Below are positions 51,076-59,954 of a DNA stretch of 64,000 nt, one piece after another. The DNA comes from Metabacillus sp. B2-18 (lineage in GTDB: Bacteria; Bacillota; Bacilli; Bacillales; Bacillaceae): NCBI RefSeq assembly GCF_021117275.1, contig NZ_CP088245.1, forward strand, positions 1,463,501-1,527,500. Reading direction: 5' to 3'. Below the pieces are notes generated by a model. It made no database searches. It saw only the letters and a program-made list of their open reading frames with translations, and had not been told where the DNA came from. How positions within the stretch are numbered: position 1 is the stretch's first letter; every line of letters begins with the position of its first letter. The translations under genes and the position numbers were made by a program.

Positions 51076-51912
51076 ATGAACACTGAGAAGAATATGATTG
51101 AGGAATTTAGTATTTGGCAAAAACAACTAGGAAAAGCTGAAGGTACAATCAAAACTTATATTGGTGTACTAGAAAAATTCGAGGCTTGGTTATCATCAAA
51201 AGGTAAATCACTAAATTCAGTCTCTAGGAATGATGTTCAGTTATATATGGATGAACTTGAGAATCAACAAAAAACGGCTGGAACAATTGAAAAATATTTA
51301 GCGGCTATTAGTGTTTTTGTTCGTTTTATAGACAAGTCTGAAATTGTTTTGGATATCAAGCGTAAAGAGAAGATTAAGGATACAAGCATTCCTGAATCTC
51401 TGGAAGAAAGTGAAGAGAAAAAACTATTACTTGAAGTTAAAGCAGATGGTAATCTTCGCAATATAGCGATTGTTTATACATTATTATATACGGGCATTCG
51501 TATATCTGAACTATGTGCTTTAAATTTTGATGATATTCAAGAGGTTGATGGAAAAAAGAAATTATTAATAAAAGATAATGATGGTGAGATTGATCGTTTT
51601 ATTCCATTAACAACAGATGTAAGTTATCATCTGGAGAATTATATTGATTCTTTAACTATTAAAAAAGATGCCATTTTTGTATCAAGTGTGAATAAGCGGC
51701 TCTCTACTAGAGCTGTGCAGTATATGTTACAAAAATATGATGTTAATCCACATAAGCTTCGTCATACATTTTGCCAGAAGTTAATTAATAAAGGAATTAA
51801 TCTTCATATAGTTGCAAAATTAGCAGGTCATAAAGACGTTAATGTGACAAAAAGATATGTTGGAAATACACAGCCAAATTTGGATAATGCAATTGATCAA
51901 GCTTTTTCATAG
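51076..51912 (+). CDS. Tyrosine recombinase (XerC/D-like, stand-alone)
   Basis: A 278-residue site-specific tyrosine recombinase. An N-terminal SAM-like DNA-binding domain (residues 1-90) is followed by the catalytic domain with all key residues: arginine in YTGIRISELCAL, HKLRHTFCQKL (HxxR), the histidine of LAGHKDVNVTKRY and the nucleophilic tyrosine in that segment (about residue 264). It is slightly shorter than XerC/D or CodV (about 300). No excisionase, phage gene or att repeats are adjacent. It may be a domesticated recombinase. Confidence 0.9.
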   Translation: MNTEKNMIEEFSIWQKQLGKAEGTIKTYIGVLEKFEAWLSSKGKSLNSVSRNDVQLYMDELENQQKTAGTIEKYLAAISVFVRFIDKSEIVLDIKRKEKIKDTSIPESLEESEEKKLLLEVKADGNLRNIAIVYTLLYTGIRISELCALNFDDIQEVDGKKKLLIKDNDGEIDRFIPLTTDVSYHLENYIDSLTIKKDAIFVSSVNKRLSTRAVQYMLQKYDVNPHKLRHTFCQKLINKGINLHIVAKLAGHKDVNVTKRYVGNTQPNLDNAIDQAFS

Positions 51913-51939
51913 GATACACACGGATGCTTTGTCATGGAT

Positions 51940-51970
51940 AAACCACGTTATATAACGTGGTTTATTTTTT
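51940..51970 (+). terminator. Terminator of the recombinase gene
   Basis: A perfect 11-bp stem AAACCACGTTA/TAACGTGGTTT (51940-51950 with 51953-51963) is followed by ATTTTTT. Confidence 0.92.
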
Positions 51971-52247
51971 GCCAAACTAATTTTAGGGAAATTGTTGTCG
52001 TAGGAAAAAGCAGATTGTTTTTCAATTAAATAACATACTAACCATTATGGATATTTATTCCCTTTATACTATGACTATTGAACTATTCGATTGTGGAAAT
52101 TTGGTGCTTATGACCTTTTTATTATTGGTGCTAATATAATATGCTTAATTTAATAGAATTATAGTTTGTCGATTTTTAGAAGATTTTTTTATATAAACTA
52201 GAATATGCTGTCAAATACATAGGTTGTTTGTCATTGGGGGGATATTG
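51971..52247 (+). other. Intergenic region before the GGDEF-EAL gene
   Basis: About 275 bp of AT-rich DNA without an ORF. A TTTGGTGCT-type element appears twice, at about 52102 and 52126, as a short direct repeat, and TATAAT hexamers lie near 52134 and 52190. I could not fix a promoter. No riboswitch is recognisable. Confidence 0.4.
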
Positions 52248-55025
52248 ATGATTGAAGAACACACGAGATACTCTCGTCTCGCACATATTACAAAATTAAT
52301 TAATACAAAACTAGAATTACATGAAGTGTTAGGGCATGTTGTAACGGCCATATCTGAGGAAATCTTCCAGTGTGATTCAGTTGGAATATACCTCCCTCAA
52401 GAAGATGGGACATATCGGGGGTTTGTTGGTAAGCCTGAGTATATTAATGGTGCCACATTGGATATGCATGTAATTGATCCTAAGAAAGACATCCTTGCAA
52501 ATGAGGTTCTTGAAACAAAGGAAAGTATTTATATTCCTGATACGTCAAAGGATTCTAGGCCTGACCGTAGAGCGGTCGAGGCCTTTAAAATAACTTCTCT
52601 TTTAGCGCTGCCTATTAATTATGAAGATGAAGTATACGGGCTGGTGTTTCTATTTAACTATGGAGTTTATATGAATCTTAAAGATACTGAGATTCAGGCA
52701 GTAGAAGCTTATGTGAATATGGCTGCAGTTGCTATAAGAAATGCGAACAACCTGACAAAAAAGGAAAATCTTATTTCAGAAAAACAGCTTCTTATTGATG
52801 TTACAAAGGAACTGTCTCTTTGTTCTACTTTAAATGAAGTATTGGATAAATGTTTTTCATATGTAGGAATAGTCTTAAAGAATAAAAATATTGGGGCTCA
52901 TTTATTAGATCCTGTTGCAGAAAAGCAAATTAAGCCAGCCAGTCTTAGTAAAGGAAGCGATTGGACAGAAGAAGACTGGATGAAAACTCATAATGTTATA
53001 AACATCGACCATTCAACAGATAAACTTTTTCAAGAGGTTATAAAAACGAAAAAGGCTGTGTTCATCCCGGATGTTTACTGCGACCCACGTCCTAATCATG
53101 AGGCGTGCCGTTCATTTGGTATTAAAGGTATTCTTATGCTGCCAATTGTAACAATGGGTGAAATATTGGGATTACTTGCTATTGTAAATCTAGGACAAAA
53201 AGAACGTGTTTACACACAAGCTGAAATTCAGTTAGCACAGTCTATTGTTGAAGCGACTGCGTCTGTTTTATCACATATCATTTATATGGAGAAACAGGAA
53301 CTTATCATAAAGAAGAGAACCTGTGAGTTAACAGAAAAAAATACGGAGCTTGAGGATGTTGTTGGAGAATTACAACGTTTAAGTCGTGAAAAGGAAATGA
53401 TTCTTAATTCGGCAGGAGATGGAATTGTTGGTGTTAACATTGAAGGTAACATCTCTTTTTGTAATCCAGCTTCCGAAACAATATTAGGTTATAGTGAAAA
53501 GGAATTAATCGGTAAACCGTATAAAATCTTTTTTCATAAAAGTGATCAAACTCTACATAAGCAGGGGAATAAGGGTAACGGTGTAACAACCTATACAGAT
53601 GCAATATTTATTCGTAAAGATGGATCAAATTGTCCGGTTGAATATTCCTCAACGCCAATTAAAGAAGAAAAAAAGCTAGTTGGTTACGTTGTAACATTTA
53701 AAGACATTACGTACCGAAAACAAATGGAAGAGAAAATAAACTATCATGCTTATTATGATAGTTTAACAAATCTTCCTAATCGACTGTTATTAAAAGATCG
53801 ACTTGATCAAGGATTAGTATATGCACAGTTGCACAAAGAAAAACTGGCGGTGCTGTTTTTGGATTTAGACCGATTTAAAACCGTTAATGATATGCTTGGC
53901 CATAGCTATGGTGATTTATTATTAAGAATGGTAGCAAAAAGATTAAAAGAATGTGCTTACAATGGCTGCACGGTTTCACGTCAAGGTGGAGATGAATTTA
54001 CTATTATTTTACCTGTAGCACGAAATGAATTCGCGATAAGGGAATTCGCGGAAAATATTATCTCTGCTTTTGAGGAACCTTTTGATCTTAATGGAAATGA
54101 GATTTTTGTTAAGGCGAGTATCGGCATTAGCTTGTTTCCACAAGACGGTGAGAAAGCTGATGACTTAATTAAAAAAGCTGATACAGCCATGTACAAAGTG
54201 AAGGAACTTTCAGGAAATGATTATCAATTTTATACTTCGGCAATGGACAAGCGGACAATGGATAATGTGAAACTGGAAACGTCTTTATACCGAGCGTTGG
54301 ATCTTAATGAATTTCTTGTCGTATATCAACCGCAATTTGATTATAAGCATAAGAAAATTATTGGAGTGGAAGCACTTCTTAGATGGAACCACAGTTCAAA
54401 AGGAATGATTCCACCAGGACAGTTTATTCCACTTGCCGAAGAAACAGGGCTTATCGTGCAAATAGGTGAATGGGTACTTAAACAATCATGTAAACAACTT
54501 AAGGAATGGCAAGATAAAGGATTTAAACATTTCACAATATCTGTTAATGTATCGGCTCAGCAATTTAATAAAAAAGACTTTGTCACTATGGTTAAAAATA
54601 TCTTAGCAGAAACACAACTTGATCCTAGCTATCTAGAGCTCGAATTAACCGAAAACTTGATTATCCAAAATACTGAGGAAACTCTATCTAAGATGTCTGA
54701 ACTTAAAAAATTAGGAATTAAGATTTCAATTGATGATTTTGGAACAGGATACTCATCATTAGGATATTTAAGGAACTTTCCAATCAATACGTTAAAAATT
54801 GATCGATCTTTTATTAATGATGTTTGTCACGATTCAAAAAATGCAGCAATAACCAATACAATTATTACATTAGCGCACAATTTAAACTTACATGTTATTG
54901 CTGAAGGTGTGGAAACCAAAGATCAAATTGATTTTCTCTCATCAAGTAATTGTCACCTTGTGCAAGGTTTCTATTTTTCACCACCTATAAAAGCAGATGA
55001 TTTTTTTGAAAAGTACTTAAATTAG
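52248..55025 (+). CDS. GAF-GAF-PAS-GGDEF-EAL cyclic-di-GMP enzyme
   Basis: A 925-residue multidomain protein: GAF 1 (about 10-165), GAF 2 (about 185-350), a coiled-coil linker (about 355-385), PAS (about 385-500), GGDEF (about 505-660) and EAL (about 675-920). The cyclase motif GGDEF is intact (VSRQGGDEFTII). The phosphodiesterase has EALLRWNH, ELELTENL and DDFGTGYSSLGYL with all catalytic positions. The product-inhibition I-site RxxD is missing before GGDEF. Both activities are therefore possible, set by GAF and PAS sensing. No transmembrane segment is present. The ATG at 52248 follows GGGGGGAT; an upstream TTG at 52224 is less likely. Confidence 0.92.
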   Translation: MIEEHTRYSRLAHITKLINTKLELHEVLGHVVTAISEEIFQCDSVGIYLPQEDGTYRGFVGKPEYINGATLDMHVIDPKKDILANEVLETKESIYIPDTSKDSRPDRRAVEAFKITSLLALPINYEDEVYGLVFLFNYGVYMNLKDTEIQAVEAYVNMAAVAIRNANNLTKKENLISEKQLLIDVTKELSLCSTLNEVLDKCFSYVGIVLKNKNIGAHLLDPVAEKQIKPASLSKGSDWTEEDWMKTHNVINIDHSTDKLFQEVIKTKKAVFIPDVYCDPRPNHEACRSFGIKGILMLPIVTMGEILGLLAIVNLGQKERVYTQAEIQLAQSIVEATASVLSHIIYMEKQELIIKKRTCELTEKNTELEDVVGELQRLSREKEMILNSAGDGIVGVNIEGNISFCNPASETILGYSEKELIGKPYKIFFHKSDQTLHKQGNKGNGVTTYTDAIFIRKDGSNCPVEYSSTPIKEEKKLVGYVVTFKDITYRKQMEEKINYHAYYDSLTNLPNRLLLKDRLDQGLVYAQLHKEKLAVLFLDLDRFKTVNDMLGHSYGDLLLRMVAKRLKECAYNGCTVSRQGGDEFTIILPVARNEFAIREFAENIISAFEEPFDLNGNEIFVKASIGISLFPQDGEKADDLIKKADTAMYKVKELSGNDYQFYTSAMDKRTMDNVKLETSLYRALDLNEFLVVYQPQFDYKHKKIIGVEALLRWNHSSKGMIPPGQFIPLAEETGLIVQIGEWVLKQSCKQLKEWQDKGFKHFTISVNVSAQQFNKKDFVTMVKNILAETQLDPSYLELELTENLIIQNTEETLSKMSELKKLGIKISIDDFGTGYSSLGYLRNFPINTLKIDRSFINDVCHDSKNAAITNTIITLAHNLNLHVIAEGVETKDQIDFLSSSNCHLVQGFYFSPPIKADDFFEKYLN

Positions 55026-55033
55026 TTTTTACT

Positions 55034-55080
55034 ATTTAATAAGATGAAAAGAGGTGTTGCTCTCTTTCATCTTATTAAAT
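55034..55080 (+). terminator. Long hairpin between the GGDEF-EAL and ThDP enzyme genes
   Basis: A perfect 16-bp inverted repeat (55034-55049 with 55065-55080) has extra AGAG/CTCT pairing in its loop. The T-run after it is not adjacent, so termination is likely but may be partial. Confidence 0.65.
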
Positions 55081-55112
55081 CAATTGTACTTTTTAATAGT
55101 CAGGAGGATAAA

Positions 55113-56756
55113 ATGAAGGCAATTCGAGCTGTGCTTAATTATTTACAAAATGGCGGAGTGAAATATATATTTGGAATTCCAGCAGGTTCTGTGAATGCGT
55201 TTTTTGATGAGCTGTATGATCTCCCAGAGATAACTCCTATTGTTACAAAGCATGAAGGTGCTGCTTCATATATGGCTGCTTCTTATGCAAAATATTCTCA
55301 GAGTTTAAGTGTTTGTATAGGATGTAGTGGACCAGGTGGTACAAACTTAGTTACAGGTGCAGCGAATGCAATGCGAGAGCATTTACCCGTTTTGTTTATA
55401 ACAGGTGCTGTTCCTGTAAATACTGTTGGACTTAATGCTTCGCAAGAGCTAAATGCACAACCAGTATTTGAACCGGTTACGAAGTTTAGTGCCACTGTAA
55501 ACCGTTCTGATGAACTTATGGACATTGTTGAAGAAGCGGTGAATATTGCCATGTCAGGTGTTCCGGGGCCAGTTCATGTTGCGATCCCAATAGATATTCA
55601 GCTTGAAATGGTTGATGAAAATATTGAAATTCCTGGATTCCCAGTCATGAAAAAGGTTGTTCCTCAACAAGAGATTGTAGAAAAAACTGCCCAAAGGTTA
55701 CTACACCATCAAGATGGAATTATTTTTGTCGGACAAGGAGCAAGACAAGCTGTTGATGAAGTAATTGAATTAGCAGAGCTACTAAATATGTCTATTATTT
55801 GTTCTCCGCAAGCAAAAGGTTTAATGGAAGACAGTCATCCGCTGTTTAAAGGAGTATTTGGTTTTGCTGGTCATGAGAAGGCTTCTGAAATTGTTAACGA
55901 AAGCCAAGGGAATACTCTTCTCATTGCTGGTTCAAGCTTAGGTGAAACTGCCACAAATAATTGGAATGTTAATTTAACAAAAAATAGAGAAGTTATCCAA
56001 ATTGATTTTGATTCAACTGTTTTTGATCGCAAATACCAAGTTAATATACCTATAGTAGGGGATTGTAAGTTAACATTACGTGCAATCATTGAAGAGGTGA
56101 AAAAGCATGTTAATGATCAACATGTTTATTTCAAGAAAGAAGAGTTTTTCGAACTTGAACATCATTTAAATGAGTTTAACTCTCAAAATGTGTTAGTAGC
56201 TCTACAAAGAAGTTTACCAGAGTCTACTCGATATACAATTGACATTGGTGAATTCATGTCATATGTTATTCATTACATGAAGGTAAAAGAGCCTGATACA
56301 TTTGATATTAATGTCCATTTCGGTGCCATGGGTACTGGAATAGGAACAGCAATAGGAAGTAAATTAGCTGAACCCGAAAGAGATGTTGTCTGCATAACAG
56401 GTGACGGTTGTTTCTTTATGCATGGCATGGAAATATTAACAGCAAAGGAATATGAGCTACCTATCCTTTTTGTTGTGATGAATAATGCACGTCTTGGGAT
56501 GGTTTATCATGGTCATAATTTACAATACCAACGTTCGCATTCACGGTTCGAACAAAAAGCAGTGAGTATTGCTACATTAGCAGAATCAATGGGTATATCC
56601 AGTGCATGTGTTCAACGAATGGAAGATTTAACACCAGAACTCATTCTACAGCTACAGTCTGAAAAGGGCCCATCTGTATTGGAAATTCAACTTGTTGATC
56701 AAAATATTCCACCAATGGGTGATCGAGTAAAATTTCTTTCATCGTTTGGAAAATAA
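55113..56756 (+). CDS. Thiamine-diphosphate-dependent enzyme (acetolactate synthase/pyruvate oxidase family)
   Basis: A 547-residue ThDP enzyme with the three-domain order of acetolactate synthase and pyruvate oxidase. The N-terminal PYR domain has the activating glutamate in TKHEGAASYMA (about residue 48) and GCSGPGGTNL. The C-terminal PP domain has the ThDP/Mg motif GDGCFFMHGMEIL-N25-NNARLG. The middle domain lacks a clear FAD-binding signature by eye. It could be a decarboxylase, a carboligase or a pyruvate oxidase. The ATG at 55113 follows AGGAGG; the frame opens at 55044 inside the hairpin. Confidence 0.82.
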   Translation: MKAIRAVLNYLQNGGVKYIFGIPAGSVNAFFDELYDLPEITPIVTKHEGAASYMAASYAKYSQSLSVCIGCSGPGGTNLVTGAANAMREHLPVLFITGAVPVNTVGLNASQELNAQPVFEPVTKFSATVNRSDELMDIVEEAVNIAMSGVPGPVHVAIPIDIQLEMVDENIEIPGFPVMKKVVPQQEIVEKTAQRLLHHQDGIIFVGQGARQAVDEVIELAELLNMSIICSPQAKGLMEDSHPLFKGVFGFAGHEKASEIVNESQGNTLLIAGSSLGETATNNWNVNLTKNREVIQIDFDSTVFDRKYQVNIPIVGDCKLTLRAIIEEVKKHVNDQHVYFKKEEFFELEHHLNEFNSQNVLVALQRSLPESTRYTIDIGEFMSYVIHYMKVKEPDTFDINVHFGAMGTGIGTAIGSKLAEPERDVVCITGDGCFFMHGMEILTAKEYELPILFVVMNNARLGMVYHGHNLQYQRSHSRFEQKAVSIATLAESMGISSACVQRMEDLTPELILQLQSEKGPSVLEIQLVDQNIPPMGDRVKFLSSFGK

Positions 56757-56805
56757 GAAACTCTATAGGTGGTTAATAACATTCACCACAACGGTATTTG
56801 ACAAT

Positions 56806-56840
56806 AAAAAGCTGACGGTATTTCTTTCGTCAGCTTTTTT
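56806..56840. terminator. Bidirectional terminator between the ThDP enzyme and sortase genes
   Basis: AAAAAGCTGACG pairs with CGTCAGCTTTTT (56806-56817 with 56828-56839) around a 10-nt loop; T-runs result on both strands. Confidence 0.9.
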
Positions 56841-56846
56841 ACTATT

Positions 56847-57443
56847 TTATTGTTCAATTTTTGGCTTTGTAATTAACTCGGCTTCAATAATGTATCGTTG
56901 TGGTGCTGGTCCGATATAGGTGAAAGGATAGCAGGTTGTAAGTGTTAACGTACTTTTTGGTTTCGGAACTATTACCGTTTTATCGTTTTTATTGACAATT
57001 CTAATCTTTTTAATTTTGTAAATAAAAGATACATCTGATCGATTCACGATTAGTTTATCTCCAACGACTAAAGAATCTAGTTGACGAAAAAAGGTATCGC
57101 GATGTGCCGATAAGACTGAGTTACTATCCTCACCAGGTAAGGGTGTTGATGATATATGACCAACACCCTTTTTAAGGATTTCCTCACTTGCCCCCTGAAA
57201 TATAGGCAATGTTCTATCGAGCTTAGGAATAGTTAATATTCCTAGTTTTGTACCTTCTTCAGGAGGATCTTGATTGACAGTTTTTATTGTTTTACCTTGT
57301 TGAGGTGGAGAATAGGATGCTTTTACCTCTTGTTCGTTTATCGATTGAAATCCAATTGTAATCCAATAGGTTTGATAGATAAAAACGGTGATTCCAACTA
57401 AGATTAGCCCGATAGATAGATAAGAGACAATCCTAGTAACCAT
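56847..57443 (-). CDS. srtD: Class D sortase
   Basis: A 198-residue sortase with an N-terminal anchor helix (about 5-28). Catalytic residues are all visible: histidine in SAHRDTFF (about residue 112), cysteine in LTLTTCYPF (about 170) and arginine in APQRYIIEAEL (about 185). The TLTTC form is typical for class D. It overlaps the upstream substrate gene by 1 bp (TAATG), and that substrate carries an LPDTA sorting signal. It therefore attaches that protein to the cell wall, probably late in growth or on the mother cell wall during sporulation. Confidence 0.92.
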   Translation of the reverse strand: MVTRIVSYLSIGLILVGITVFIYQTYWITIGFQSINEQEVKASYSPPQQGKTIKTVNQDPPEEGTKLGILTIPKLDRTLPIFQGASEEILKKGVGHISSTPLPGEDSNSVLSAHRDTFFRQLDSLVVGDKLIVNRSDVSFIYKIKKIRIVNKNDKTVIVPKPKSTLTLTTCYPFTYIGPAPQRYIIEAELITKPKIEQ

Positions 57444-58399
57444 TACTTAACCTGTTGAGATCTTTTTGTTAAGAAAAATCCTGTTATTCCCACACCAATA
57501 GCTAATAATCCGAGAAGCATATTCATCCATAATGAAGAAGCTGTATCCGGTAATCGATTGTGTAGAAGGTTAGTTAACTCTCCTGCCATATCTCCTACTT
57601 CCGCAAGTTCAATACCAGATTCAATAAAGAATTCAGAGCTTAACATATCTTCAGATAAACTCATATCTAAAAGCATGTCTCCATTTGTGTTGTATAACTC
57701 TATTGTTAATGTATTACCGTATAGCTCTTCCATATTCATTAGTTCTTTAAAAGTAACCTCTGTTCGCACTCCATTGTTATCATCTAAATAGAAGCGTGCA
57801 TCTAATTGTAAAACATTCATCATATCTTGAAGGATTGAAACTAATTCATCCTGTTGTGCATCAGTTAAAACTGTCATATCTTCCATCATTAAAAATGGAT
57901 CAAGCCTAGTTATTATGCCTTCCATTTCTTGCTCTAGCTGTTGTTCATCAAGTGCCATGAAATGATTAAATAAGGAGTCTACTTCTTCATCAGTTAAACC
58001 GATTAAAGCTAGAAATTCTTCAATCTCTGCCATTTCTCCATCATGATCTAAATAAAAACTTAAGGCAACATCAAGATCTTCAATGAAATAATAATCATCA
58101 AGAGTTTCACCAAATTCTGCTAAAACAACATCCATTTCTTGTCTGGTCATTTCATAAGAAGCTAATAATTCAGCTAGGTTTTCATCAGTAATCGGAGTAC
58201 CTAACATAAAACGAAGATCTTCTGCTGTTTCAAAATCATCTAAACTTAATTCATAATACTCAAGATAATCTATTAACTCTTGTTGCGACCAGCCTAATTC
58301 GGTTAATATCTGATCAATATCTTCCTGAGGTGGTGCAGCAAATGCAGGTTGCTGTGTTAAACAAAACAATGCAACACATAAAACAATTATTTTTTTCAT
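57443..58399 (-). CDS. Processed acidic surface protein, sortase D substrate
   Basis: A 318-residue secreted protein with a signal peptide ending near AFAAPP, a body of helical acidic repeats of about 45 residues (ILTELGWSQQELIDYLEYYE, LLASYEMTRQEMDVVLAEFG, LALIGLTDEEVDSLFNHF), and a C-terminal cell-wall signal: RLPDTASS, hydrophobic helix, KRSQQVK. The body has the composition of the family named processed acidic surface protein, known to be coded beside class D sortase. GGAGGG is spaced for the ATG at 58399; the frame opens at a TTG 15 bp upstream. Function of the surface repeats is unknown. Confidence 0.9.
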   Translation of the reverse strand: MKKIIVLCVALFCLTQQPAFAAPPQEDIDQILTELGWSQQELIDYLEYYELSLDDFETAEDLRFMLGTPITDENLAELLASYEMTRQEMDVVLAEFGETLDDYYFIEDLDVALSFYLDHDGEMAEIEEFLALIGLTDEEVDSLFNHFMALDEQQLEQEMEGIITRLDPFLMMEDMTVLTDAQQDELVSILQDMMNVLQLDARFYLDDNNGVRTEVTFKELMNMEELYGNTLTIELYNTNGDMLLDMSLSEDMLSSEFFIESGIELAEVGDMAGELTNLLHNRLPDTASSLWMNMLLGLLAIGVGITGFFLTKRSQQVK

Positions 58400-58561
58400 G
58401 AAAATTCCCTCCAAAAATAGTAGATGATGGTAGTATTAGAACAATTTCCATAACTATTCATAAATAGGGAAAAAACTACAGTTATTCACTTAATATGTAT
58501 GATTTTCCACCTAGAGGCAAAAGCTATAGAAAACGCAGCATCAAATGAGGGGAACTTTGTT

Positions 58562-59893
58562 ATGAATAGTGAAAAAGATCAGGTTGTAGCTACTATTAAG
58601 GAGGAACTTAAGGGTTCTTCAGACTTGGTGATTCAGCAATTGGATGCGAAAGAGAAAAAATGCGAATTTTATTATATTAGCAGTATTTGCAATAAAAAAA
58701 AGATACATGATGATATTTTAACGCCCTTTTTTGAAGTAGAAGATATGAAAAGCTACAAAGATTACTTATTATCATTATCCGGGATGAAAGAATTAAATAA
58801 AGAAGATAATCCTGTTGATTTATTAATACGTGGTTCTATGATTATCTCGATTGAAGAGATGCTGTTAACAATGGAAATAAAAGAGTTTGTAAACAAGAAC
58901 ATACCTGAGACAACGATTGAAACAACGATCCAAGGGCCTCAAACAGGATTTAGTGAAGATTTGGAAACGAATATAAATATTCTTCGACATCGCTATCATC
59001 AACCAACACTGGTGATAGAAGATGAAAAAGTTGGTAAAAAAACACAACTAATTATCAATATTATCTACGATAGTAAAGAGGTTGATTTGGATGTGTTGAA
59101 GGAGTTTAAAGACAAGCTGAAAGGCATCGATAAGGATGTTGTCCAATCAGCTGGCCAACTTTCGAGATTGATAAGTGGAAAAAAAGCAATATTATTCCCG
59201 ACCGTTGTTATATCAGAACGACCTGATCGAATTGCCTATAATTTATCAAAAGGTAAAGTAATTGTTTTAATGGAAGGGACTAGGTTTGCACTCATTTTGC
59301 CTTCTGTATTTTATGACTTTATGAGCTCGATGGATGATTTGTATCAAGCTAAGGGGATTTCGAGGTTTCTTCTCTTATTAAGGTACTTAGGTCTTGCCAT
59401 TGCTCTTCTGCTTCCTGCAATTTATGTTGGAATTACTGCATTTAATCCTGAGTTGTTTAGGGTTCAGCTCGCTCTATCAATTGTGGGTAGTCGTGCATCT
59501 GTTCCATACCCAGCTTATATTGAAGTGTTATTCATGCTAATTATGATGGAGTTATTAACTGAGGCAAGTATTAGATTGCCAAAAGCGATAGGACCAATGG
59601 CCACAACAGTTGGAGGTGTTATTTTGGGGCAGGCAGCTACAGAGGCGGGTCTTGTAAGTAATATCATGATTATTATTGTATCAGCAGTTGCTATTTCTAA
59701 TTTCGTGATCCCAATAAATGAAATGGGTTTTGCGATGAGAGTGACAAAATATTTTCTCTTAGCGATGGCAACCTTTACAGGATTAATCGGGGTTATAGTA
59801 GCTTTAATAGGACTCATTTTTTATCTAGTTAGTTTAAATAGTTTTGGTCAGCCTTATTTAGGAGTCTTTTTGAAAGAAAACATGAAAAAATGA
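58562..59893 (+). CDS. GerA-family spore germinant receptor A subunit
   Basis: A 443-residue A subunit of a GerA-type receptor, located in the spore inner membrane. The N-terminal cytosolic domain spans about 220 residues, then a membrane half with about five helices and the conserved RASVPYPAYIEVLFMLIMME and LGQAATEAGLVS. The frame opens at 58499, but AGGGGAAC is placed for the ATG at 58562. The order A, B, C (permease, lipoprotein) is preserved downstream. The germinant cannot be read from the sequence. Confidence 0.93.
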   Translation: MNSEKDQVVATIKEELKGSSDLVIQQLDAKEKKCEFYYISSICNKKKIHDDILTPFFEVEDMKSYKDYLLSLSGMKELNKEDNPVDLLIRGSMIISIEEMLLTMEIKEFVNKNIPETTIETTIQGPQTGFSEDLETNINILRHRYHQPTLVIEDEKVGKKTQLIINIIYDSKEVDLDVLKEFKDKLKGIDKDVVQSAGQLSRLISGKKAILFPTVVISERPDRIAYNLSKGKVIVLMEGTRFALILPSVFYDFMSSMDDLYQAKGISRFLLLLRYLGLAIALLLPAIYVGITAFNPELFRVQLALSIVGSRASVPYPAYIEVLFMLIMMELLTEASIRLPKAIGPMATTVGGVILGQAATEAGLVSNIMIIIVSAVAISNFVIPINEMGFAMRVTKYFLLAMATFTGLIGVIVALIGLIFYLVSLNSFGQPYLGVFLKENMKK

Positions 59894-59954
59894 AAAACAG
59901 GATACTAAGTAATTAATTGTGAGCATTTTTTATGCAAACTACAAAGCTAGGAAG

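Noticed and set aside
51076-51912. Prophage or integrative element boundary
   Set aside because: No phage, excisionase, conjugation gene or flanking direct repeat is visible around the recombinase.
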